Shown piece by piece: positions 1 to 6,284 of a DNA stretch of 20,401 bases. The notes beneath the pieces were generated by a model. That model ran no database searches, had not been told where the DNA came from, and saw only the letters and a program-made list of their open reading frames with translations. This DNA is from Bacteroidales bacterium UBA2295 (lineage in GTDB: Bacteria; Bacteroidota; Bacteroidia; Bacteroidales; Tenuifilaceae). The position numbers were made by a program, and so were the translations under genes. Every line of letters begins with the position of its first letter. The stretch's first letter is position 1. Where the stretch lies: assembly GCA_002345825.1 (NCBI GenBank), contig DDWD01000063.1:1-20401 (forward strand), in the 5' to 3' direction.

Positions 1-41
1 TGGCCCTGTAAAGTTGCTAATTACAGCACCCCGAGGACCCC

Positions 42-698
42 GTGATGCGCATCTCCCACGAGGCGATCTACGCCCACATCTACAGCCATCCGCAGGCCCG
101 ATTGAACCGAAGGCTCATCGCCCTGCTGCCGCAGCACAGGTCACGCCGGAGGCCAACCCGGGCATCCAAGAAGAGCAAGGGGCCCATCAAGGACCGGGTG
201 GGCATCGAGTGCCGGCCCAAGATCGTCGAGCTCCGCACGGAGGTTGGGCACTGGGAGGGCGACCTGATCGTGGGGGCACGGCACGGCAGCGCCATCGGTA
301 CGCTGGTGGAGCGCAAGACCCGCTACACCCTGATCGTCAAGCTCAGGGACAAGAAGTCGGCCACCGTGCGGAGGCGTTTCGCCAAGAGCCTGCTGAGCGT
401 GGAGCCCTCCCTGAGAAAAACCCTAACCTACGATAACGGCGTGGAGATGGCCCAGCACAAGCGGTTGGCTAGCAGCACGGGGATGGACATCTACTTCGCT
501 AGGCCATACGCATCCTGGGAACGGGGAACCAATGAGAATACCAACGGGCTGATAAGAAGGTATTTTCCCAAGGGAACCAACTTCAACATGGTTACAGAAC
601 AGCAGCTCGTGGCAGTACAGGACAAGCTAAACAATAGGCCTAGAAAGGTTTTGGGCTTCAAAACGCCAGCAGAGGCCCTTGCCTTCGAGTCCCCCTAA
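42..698 (+). CDS. IS30-family transposase, C-terminal catalytic part (5' end missing)
   Basis: This is the DDE integrase-type catalytic portion of an IS30 transposase, which cuts and joins IS ends. Visible signatures are ISHEAIYAHIY near the start (the motif that follows the N-terminal DNA-binding region in this family), GHWEGDLIVG (first Asp), TYDNG (second Asp) and WERGTNENTNGLIRRYFPKG (Glu), so the catalytic triad is present. The frame remains open and family-like back to about base 21 (LQHPEDPV), so the GTG at 42 is not a true start. In-frame stops at 9-11 and 18-20 then break it. Family members are usually about 320-380 residues, so roughly 100 or more N-terminal residues are missing through truncation, a frameshift, or an assembly edge at a repeated element. 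The first 390 bases are markedly GC-richer than the rest. It is probably non-functional as it stands. Confidence 0.85.
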   Translation: MMRISHEAIYAHIYSHPQARLNRRLIALLPQHRSRRRPTRASKKSKGPIKDRVGIECRPKIVELRTEVGHWEGDLIVGARHGSAIGTLVERKTRYTLIVKLRDKKSATVRRRFAKSLLSVEPSLRKTLTYDNGVEMAQHKRLASSTGMDIYFARPYASWERGTNENTNGLIRRYFPKGTNFNMVTEQQLVAVQDKLNNRPRKVLGFKTPAEALAFESP

Positions 699-699
699 A

Positions 700-759
700 T
701 ACTTTTTTCTTTTTTGAAAGCCCCCCAAGAGGATCGGGTTTTTAAAAAAGAAAAAAGTA
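700..759 (+). terminator. Long T-rich/A-rich hairpin after the transposase
   Basis: Bases 700-723 pair with 736-759 to give a 24-bp stem: 22 Watson-Crick pairs plus two G-U pairs, with a 12-base loop. The arms are built from T6-C-T6 and A6-G-A6 blocks and end in a CCC/GGG clamp at the loop. It starts one base after the transposase stop codon and lies inside the IS, about 55 bases from its end. It may stop transcription in either direction across the IS boundary. It lacks a U-tract after the stem on the plus strand, so it is not a textbook terminator. Confidence 0.5.
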
Positions 760-776
760 CCTTTGAAACATTGACG

Positions 777-815
777 TTAAACTAAGGGTTGTTGCGCTAG
801 GCCCTTGAATCCAGC
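777..815. repeat. Probable right terminal inverted repeat of the IS30-type element
   Basis: On the minus strand from 815 inward the sequence starts GCTGGATTCAA and continues CGCAACAACCC. The spacing of the GATTCAA and CGCAACA blocks resembles the IS30 family terminal repeat recalled from E. coli IS30. The outer limit at 815 coincides with the point where the adjacent protein loses its repeat consensus. The inner limit is uncertain, since the matching left end is outside the window. The 3' tail of the truncated surface-protein gene is encoded by this DNA. Confidence 0.65.
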
Positions 816-3800
816 GGAGGTGCTGGGTGTGAGTTCAGTTAAAACGCTAACCCAAGTGCCGAGTCCCTCACCATCTTCGGTACATCCATCATTGGTTTCA
901 AGAGATGGATTTGCCGTAGAGCTCCAAACTACACCCCTTTGAGTAACGGGAAAACCTTCATCGGAGGTAATATCTCCTCCGGTGCTGGCTGATGTTGCTG
1001 AAAGGTTCGATATTGCTCTCGTTGTTAGCGCTGGTAACCCATTGCTAGTTGTAAAAGAGTACTCCTCTCCATAGGAGGTGGCAACACTATTGGTGGCGTA
1101 AGCACGTACATAGTATGTTGTGCTGGGTGTAAGGTCATGTAACTCACTTACCCAGGCTCCAGTTCCCTCTCCATCCTCGGTTAAGCCTTGGTAGTTTGCT
1201 AGGGTAGGGTTGTTGGCTGTGCTCCACACAACACCCCGGGCGGTTACATCTGCTCCTCCATCTTCGGATATTTCGCCCCCAGTTATAGCTGACGAACCTG
1301 TTACGCTTGTTACCTCTGATGTTGTTATGGTTGGTGCTATTGCGTTGGTTGTTAAGCTAACAATATTTCCATAGCCCGTTCCCGTAGCATTTGTGGCGTA
1401 GGATCTAACGTAATAGGTTGTGGCATAAGTTAGTTCGGTTAAGTTTTGAGTAAACTCGCCTAGTCCGCTTCCATTTTCCGAAATGCCAGCATTTTCATCC
1501 ACCGTTGGGTTCTCGGTAGTACCCCATACAAACCCTCTGATGGTAATGTCTGCTTCCCAGTCCTCTGTGGCTTCGCCAGAGAGGGTAGCTGAGTTGTGGG
1601 TTATTTCTGTTACCTCAGCAGTTGTTGCCAATGGCACTTTATCGGGGGTGGTAAATTCTATGAGCTCACCGTATGCTGTTCCCTGAACGTTAGTAGCGTA
1701 GGCTCTAGCAAAATATGTGGTTGTGCTTCCTAGTCCTGTTATAGTAGTTGTGAATGAACCCAATCCGGTACCATCCTCTGTATAGCCCAGGTTACTATCC
1801 AGCGTTGGATTCTGGGTTGTAGCCCATACCATACCGCGTGCGGTAACATCGGTACCTCCGCTATGGGTAACCTCACCACCTCCCTTGGCTGAGACAGGAT
1901 TTATGTCGATTACCTGCGCACTGGTAACAATGGGTAGTCCGGGCTGGGTGGTGAAGCTGGTCTCCTCGCCATAGCTGGTACCCATAGCGTTGGTGGCAAA
2001 TGAGCGCACGTAGTACTTTTGACCCTGGATAAGGTCGTCTGCTGTGTAGGTGAAAGAGTTTGATTCGTTACTTGTTGAGGTGTAGAGTTGCGATATTACT
2101 TCTTCGGGTAGAGCTTTATTGTATATTCTCACATCATCTAATATCCCGTTGAAATATTCAGGCGAAGCATCATTCGAATAACCAATGTGAAATCTATCCT
2201 GTGCAACAAAATCTGAACTAGTTTTAACCCCTTGTGCCTTTAACATACCATCAACATATATAGACTGTCCCTTACTTGGACCAAAACTATAAACAATCTG
2301 ATGCCAATTCCCATCTGCATAATTAGTACCCGAAGTTGCGAGCACCTCATCCGACCATAATCTAGATTTTAAATTGCCTGAACTTAAGTATACGTGCCTG
2401 TCGTTACCTGTTGTGCCCATGTTGCCATTTCCAACAGAGAAAATACCTCCATTTGGTGTAGTTGTTTTAAACCAAACTGATAGAGTAAAGTTGGCTTCTG
2501 AAACATTTGTAGTAGAAACAATATAAGCTGTTGAACCATTAAAAGAATATGTGGAATTTTCTTGCCCAAATCTATCAACATCTAATAATATAGCCTCATG
2601 CACCGTTCCGTTGTTCCCATTCCCACTCTCATCATTTGCATTGCCATTAAAGGGATAGTAAACAATTTGGTCGTAGGCGGCGTGGTCAATATCGTTAACA
2701 GTAATGCCATTCTCTAGGGTTGGGTTTGGTGTGGTGCCCAGCACAAATCCCTGTTGGGTAATAGGTTTACCGCCATCGCTAATAACGGTTGAGGTTAGCT
2801 TTGCGCTATTCTGCTCAACCTCGGCAATTGAGGTTGCTCCCATAGTTGGGGGTTGGTGGAAGTTACCGTAAAGCTGATTTATCTCAGTTTGGGCTAGGGC
2901 TGTGTTAAAGATGTAAACATCGTCCATTGTACCAATTAAACGTGTTGTACTAACAGTACTATGCCCAAGAAGGGTTTCAGAGGATGATGAGTAGTCATTA
3001 GTCCCAAGAGAGTTTGATTCCTCAATGATTTCAACCATTTGGTTGTTTACCCATATCTCGATGTTGTTGACATCGGTTTTTTGAATTAGGGTAACCATTG
3101 ACCATTCATTGGCTGTTATCGCTCCAGCTGGAGTTTTAATATACTTATATGCTTGCGTTGAGTTTACAAGTTGTAATAGTATTTCACCGTTCGAGGAAAT
3201 ACCTGCCCAAATTCCTCTTTTATCGTTGTTCTCATCAAGGTTGCTGAGAATGGTTGCTGAGCTTTGTAAAGAAGTTGGTTTTACCCAAAGGGAAATTGAG
3301 TAGCTATCATTTCGTCCAAAGCTTACCACGTTCCCAATATCTATTCGCTGATTTTCGGCATTAAATGAGTAGGCATTATTCTCGTGGCCAAATCTATTGG
3401 TTGTTAGGGTTGCACCTGAAACGGTACCGTGATTTTCGTTTCCACTCTCGTCGTTGGCATTGCCACTAAATGGGTAGTAAGCTACTAGCCCTTGGTAAAT
3501 TTCCTGGCTAAAAGTAGTAAAACTTTGTTCTTGTCCATAGCTAGTACCAACGCTATTGGTAGCGTATGCCCTGATGTAGTAGGTTGTGCTTGGGTTAAGA
3601 TTTGCTATTTCGCTAACCCATGAACCTACCCCTGTACCATCTGATGTAATGCCTTCGTAATTCTCAATGGTTGGGTTTTGGGTGGTGCTCCATACCATAC
3701 CACGGGCAGAAATTTCATCTCCTCCATTGCTTGTTATGTTACCTCCTGATAAAGCAGATTTATCGGTAATTTTTGTAACGTTGGTAGTAGAAACAACGGC

Positions 3801-4427
3801 AGGGATTGTAAGCGTAACAAAGGTTTCCTCTTCGCCATAGGACGTTCCATCGGCGTTGGTAGCATAGGCTCTAAGGTAGTAATTGGTATTAGGGGTAAGG
3901 CCGGTAATATTGCTTACGTAAGGACCAACACCCCCTCCATCAAGGGTTTTCCCAGTATGCTCATCAACGGTTGGATTACCTGAAGTGCTCCATACAACCC
4001 CCCGTTCGGTAATTGTGAGGCCATTATCGGTTATTATATTTCCACCCGATATAGCAGAAATGCCTGTAATTTCTGTAATTGGCTCAGTTTCTACAACACC
4101 AAGTTGGGAAACTTCAACTAGCACAATGCTTGAGTAGAATGAACAATTGCCTGCAATTACTTGTGCCCGGTAGTACATAGTTTCCGAAGCAGTAAAGGAA
4201 AACTCTTCATCGTTTTGTCCCGATATATTTGTCCATTCTAATAAAATATCGTCATATTTTTGCCACTGAATATTTTCACCCACATATTCACCCAGCCGAA
4301 GTACAACAGGATCGTTGATGGTTACATGCTTTACGATATCGGGCGTATTCTGTGCATAAGAAATGTTTTGGATTACTGCAAAGAGTAAAAAAAGAGCAGT
4401 AGCTAGAAAGTTATATGGTTTATTCAT
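777..4427 (-). CDS. Giant secreted repeat/LamG surface protein, C-terminus truncated by IS
   Basis: A 1216-residue exported protein with a signal peptide at 1-26 (hydrophobic core then SYAQ). It has seven copies of an approximately 97-residue Fn3-like module whose consensus includes RGVVWST..NPT, DG.G.G and TTYYVRAYATN..GTSYGEE..FTT. These lie at 110-206, 210-306, 527-585 plus 789-828 (split), 831-928, 932-1027, 1031-1127 and 1131-1204. Two LamG/concanavalin-like domains lie at about 311-521 and 588-783. Both open with YYPF.GNANDESGN and end with the MDDV/LDDV..YN.AL pattern, typical of carbohydrate or protein-ligand binding. The seventh module stops at PSTS where others read PSTTYYVRAYATN; the last 12 residues (AGFKGLAQQPLV) come from IS DNA. 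Any T9SS sorting domain is therefore lost, and the product may not be anchored at the surface. It is the last gene of a four-gene minus-strand cluster, 16 bases after the sorting-domain gene. An adhesin role is inference. Confidence 0.85.
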   Translation of the reverse strand: MNKPYNFLATALFLLFAVIQNISYAQNTPDIVKHVTINDPVVLRLGEYVGENIQWQKYDDILLEWTNISGQNDEEFSFTASETMYYRAQVIAGNCSFYSSIVLVEVSQLGVVETEPITEITGISAISGGNIITDNGLTITERGVVWSTSGNPTVDEHTGKTLDGGGVGPYVSNITGLTPNTNYYLRAYATNADGTSYGEEETFVTLTIPAVVSTTNVTKITDKSALSGGNITSNGGDEISARGMVWSTTQNPTIENYEGITSDGTGVGSWVSEIANLNPSTTYYIRAYATNSVGTSYGQEQSFTTFSQEIYQGLVAYYPFSGNANDESGNENHGTVSGATLTTNRFGHENNAYSFNAENQRIDIGNVVSFGRNDSYSISLWVKPTSLQSSATILSNLDENNDKRGIWAGISSNGEILLQLVNSTQAYKYIKTPAGAITANEWSMVTLIQKTDVNNIEIWVNNQMVEIIEESNSLGTNDYSSSSETLLGHSTVSTTRLIGTMDDVYIFNTALAQTEINQLYGNFHQPPTMGATSIAEVEQNSAKLTSTVISDGGKPITQQGFVLGTTPNPTLENGITVNDIDHAAYDQIVYYPFNGNANDESGNGNNGTVHEAILLDVDRFGQENSTYSFNGSTAYIVSTTNVSEANFTLSVWFKTTTPNGGIFSVGNGNMGTTGNDRHVYLSSGNLKSRLWSDEVLATSGTNYADGNWHQIVYSFGPSKGQSIYVDGMLKAQGVKTSSDFVAQDRFHIGYSNDASPEYFNGILDDVRIYNKALPEEVISQLYTSTSNESNSFTYTADDLIQGQKYYVRSFATNAMGTSYGEETSFTTQPGLPIVTSAQVIDINPVSAKGGGEVTHSGGTDVTARGMVWATTQNPTLDSNLGYTEDGTGLGSFTTTITGLGSTTTYFARAYATNVQGTAYGELIEFTTPDKVPLATTAEVTEITHNSATLSGEATEDWEADITIRGFVWGTTENPTVDENAGISENGSGLGEFTQNLTELTYATTYYVRSYATNATGTGYGNIVSLTTNAIAPTITTSEVTSVTGSSAITGGEISEDGGADVTARGVVWSTANNPTLANYQGLTEDGEGTGAWVSELHDLTPSTTYYVRAYATNSVATSYGEEYSFTTSNGLPALTTRAISNLSATSASTGGDITSDEGFPVTQRGVVWSSTANPSLETNDGCTEDGEGLGTWVSVLTELTPSTSAGFKGLAQQPLV
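816..4100 (-). repeat. Intragenic array of about 290-bp Fn3-like repeat units
   Basis: DNA for the seven modules of the surface protein runs, in transcription order, 4100-3810, 3800-3510, 2849-2673 plus 2063-1944 (one module split in two), 1937-1644, 1634-1347, 1337-1047 and 1037-816 (truncated). LamG segments occupy 3497-2865 and 2666-2079. Units are diverged at the DNA level but share blocks around the WST..NPT and YYVRAYATN codons. Such arrays can change copy number by recombination, and short reads may misassemble them. Boundaries were set by eye from the translated pattern. Confidence 0.75.
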
Positions 4428-4443
4428 GGCTTAATTGGCTTTT

Positions 4444-4875
4444 TTATATAATGGTTAACCTTTTAACACTTTTCTTCTCACCCACTTGTATGTGAGCAAA
4501 GTATATTCCTTTTGCCAATGTGCTCAAGTTAAGGGTTATTATGTGGGTTTCATTCTGGGCAATTTCAGAGCTATTGTAAATTATGGCTCCGGATAGATTG
4601 AATATTTTAATATTCATTTTCTCTCCAGACTTAAGTTTGCTAATCTCCAGATTAAAAATTCCTTGGTTTGGATTAGGATATAGTTTGAACCATTCTTCTT
4701 CAACTACTATTTCGTCAGTTGAATTAGCATAACAATCGTTTACATTTGGTTGGCTAATAGGAACATCTATATAAAGGATGCTTGATTCATCTTCCCCAAT
4801 TTTAGCGTCATTATTTTGAGCAAATGCTGTTATTGCTAATAGCCCAAATACTACAAATGCTGTTGCTTTCTTCAT
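4444..4875 (-). CDS. Small secreted protein consisting mostly of a T9SS type A sorting domain
   Basis: A 143-residue protein starting MKKATAFVV. The signal peptide runs to about AFAQ (residue 20), followed by a short acidic linker of about 43 residues. A C-terminal type A T9SS sorting domain occupies about 64-143, recognised by LYPNPNQGIFNLEI, IKIFNLSGAIIY, LNLSTLAKGIYFAHI and a basic end (KKSVKRLTII). In T9SS cargo this domain directs passage across the outer membrane and is usually removed or attached to a surface glycolipid. There is almost no cargo here. I chose the ATG at 4873-4875 because the signal peptide starts there; the open frame upstream to 4953 overlaps the preceding gene's stop. 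It lies 46 bases after the FISUMP gene and 16 bases before the giant repeat gene, so cotranscription is likely. It could be a remnant, a small surface protein, or a partner of the giant protein. Confidence 0.85.
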   Translation of the reverse strand: MKKATAFVVFGLLAITAFAQNNDAKIGEDESSILYIDVPISQPNVNDCYANSTDEIVVEEEWFKLYPNPNQGIFNLEISKLKSGEKMNIKIFNLSGAIIYNSSEIAQNETHIITLNLSTLAKGIYFAHIQVGEKKSVKRLTII

Positions 4876-4921
4876 AGCTAGGAGGATATTTATGTGTTTA
4901 TTTTTATTGTTTATTTGAAGA

Positions 4922-6256
4922 CTAATCCCTAATACAGCGAACAGATAAGCCATAGTTTTTTGCGTCTACTGTACGAGTTATCTGTCCGTAATCATAGGTA
5001 ATTTCTCTAAACCATGCGTTGCTATCGCCTAGCGAAGTGGAGGTCCACCATCTACCTGTGAATCCGATATTTAACCACGTTCCGCTGCTGAAACGGTAGC
5101 TACTAGGTAGTGCAGAGAACCCGTAGTCATCTGTTCCCCAATAGGTACTGTTCTCTTCCCATCTAGGGTGTTCAGTAGTAGCATAATTTCCGCCTAGGGG
5201 AGAATTAATTTGTCGGCGCGACTTTAGCTTATTACCAATTAAGTCTGTACTACCGGTTATTTGATTGGTCAGGTCTGTCCAATCAGTATCGGTTGGAATG
5301 CGCCAGCCCACAGGGCAAAGTCCTTTAGGATTGTCAACTGCGTACCAATTATAGTGTATCCCATAGGCAGCAACCATTTGCTCATCAGAATCAATATCTG
5401 ATATGTAAGAATGGGGGTAAATTGTATATGCACCGGAAGAATTTGCCGCCCATTGCTCATTATCTTCAGGTTTTGCTATAGCTGTACCATCGTTATACTT
5501 TGTTACCTTTAGGTTTTCGGCCATCCATTCTTTTCCGCCTACTGTAATGGTTCGGTATAGGTTTCCTTCGCCGTCAATCATGGTGTTTGCCTCCAGTGTT
5601 TTAAAAGATGTTCCCTCTCCGTATGAGGTTCCAGCAATATTTGTGGCGTATGGGCGCACGTAGTAGGTTGTGTTTGGTAGAAGGCCTGTTAGCGAACTTA
5701 TAAAATCGCCCTCACCACTTCCATCTGTTGTTTTGCTGCCATCAACGGTTGGGTTCGAAGAAGTGCCCCAGCATACTCCTCTTGCATTAATGGGCGCACC
5801 CCCATCGGAAATAATTTGCGATGCTGAAACGGCCCAAGATGCTCCTCTGCCAGTAATTGCAGGGACACTAAAGCTTGCATCCCCATTTTTTGTAGATATT
5901 GAAATAACATTACCGTATGTATATCCTCCCTTATCTTTACAATAAGCCCTAATAAATAATTGTGTATTAGGATCTAAACTTTCAATTGTTGCTGAAAAAT
6001 TGCCAAGCTTTGGCGACCCTACCGAAACGTAACTGTCGTTAATGGTTGGGTTGTTAGTTGTTGAGTAGCAAAAGCCATAGTCGTCGTTTTGCTCGCCACT
6101 TAACTCAATTATATTTCCAGTTACTAAAACTGATATTGCCGAAGGGCTTACTTCACTAGTTTCAACCTTGGTTGCAGGGTTAACCTCAAACTTTTCGCAG
6201 GTTGAGAAAAGGCTAACCGATAGTACTAGTAAGAGTATATAAACTTTTCTTTTCAT
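4922..6256 (-). CDS. FISUMP-domain lipoprotein with two Fn3-like repeats
   Basis: A 444-residue putative lipoprotein. The N-terminus is MKRKVYILLLVLSVSLFSTC, with Cys20 as likely lipid attachment site. The box FSTC is somewhat loose but acceptable for Bacteroidota. Residues after Cys are E-K-F-E, perhaps a weak surface-export signal. Two Fn3-like modules (about 28-122 and 128-220) carry the same RG.CWGTS.NPT and NTTYYVRPYATN..GTSYGE signatures as the giant protein downstream. Residues 226-444 form a FISUMP domain (Fibrobacter succinogenes major paralogous domain), shown by GKEWMAENLK, YGIHYNWYAV, GLCPVGWRIPTDTDW, GFSALPSSYR, WWTSTS and the terminal SVRCIRD. The biochemical role of FISUMP is unknown; such proteins are typically surface-exposed. 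It is the second gene of the cluster, 28 bases after the caspase-like gene. Maturation would need Lgt, encoded at 16599-17411. Confidence 0.85.
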   Translation of the reverse strand: MKRKVYILLLVLSVSLFSTCEKFEVNPATKVETSEVSPSAISVLVTGNIIELSGEQNDDYGFCYSTTNNPTINDSYVSVGSPKLGNFSATIESLDPNTQLFIRAYCKDKGGYTYGNVISISTKNGDASFSVPAITGRGASWAVSASQIISDGGAPINARGVCWGTSSNPTVDGSKTTDGSGEGDFISSLTGLLPNTTYYVRPYATNIAGTSYGEGTSFKTLEANTMIDGEGNLYRTITVGGKEWMAENLKVTKYNDGTAIAKPEDNEQWAANSSGAYTIYPHSYISDIDSDEQMVAAYGIHYNWYAVDNPKGLCPVGWRIPTDTDWTDLTNQITGSTDLIGNKLKSRRQINSPLGGNYATTEHPRWEENSTYWGTDDYGFSALPSSYRFSSGTWLNIGFTGRWWTSTSLGDSNAWFREITYDYGQITRTVDAKNYGLSVRCIRD

Positions 6257-6284
6257 CTTTATATATTTTTATGGTTTTAACCCT

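Larger units (their letters stand above)
1..815 (+). mobile_element. IS30-family insertion sequence, right-hand part
   Basis: The region holds a transposase catalytic domain (42-698), a long hairpin (700-759) and a terminal sequence ending at about 815. Read inward from 815 on the minus strand, the end begins GCTGGATTCAA and continues with GCGCAACA. This resembles the E. coli IS30 terminal repeat as I remember it (GATTCAA, then CGCAACA at similar spacing). The 815 boundary is supported independently: the repeat protein encoded on the minus strand stops matching its own repeat pattern between codons at 816-818 and 813-815. The left end of the element lies outside the window. GC content is clearly above the neighbouring host DNA. 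The target-site duplication cannot be checked because only one end is visible. Confidence 0.8.

Noticed and set aside
14..436. Open frame of 140 codons overlapping the transposase
   Set aside because: Low-complexity Pro/Arg/Gly-rich translation caused by high GC; it is in another frame of the recognisable transposase.
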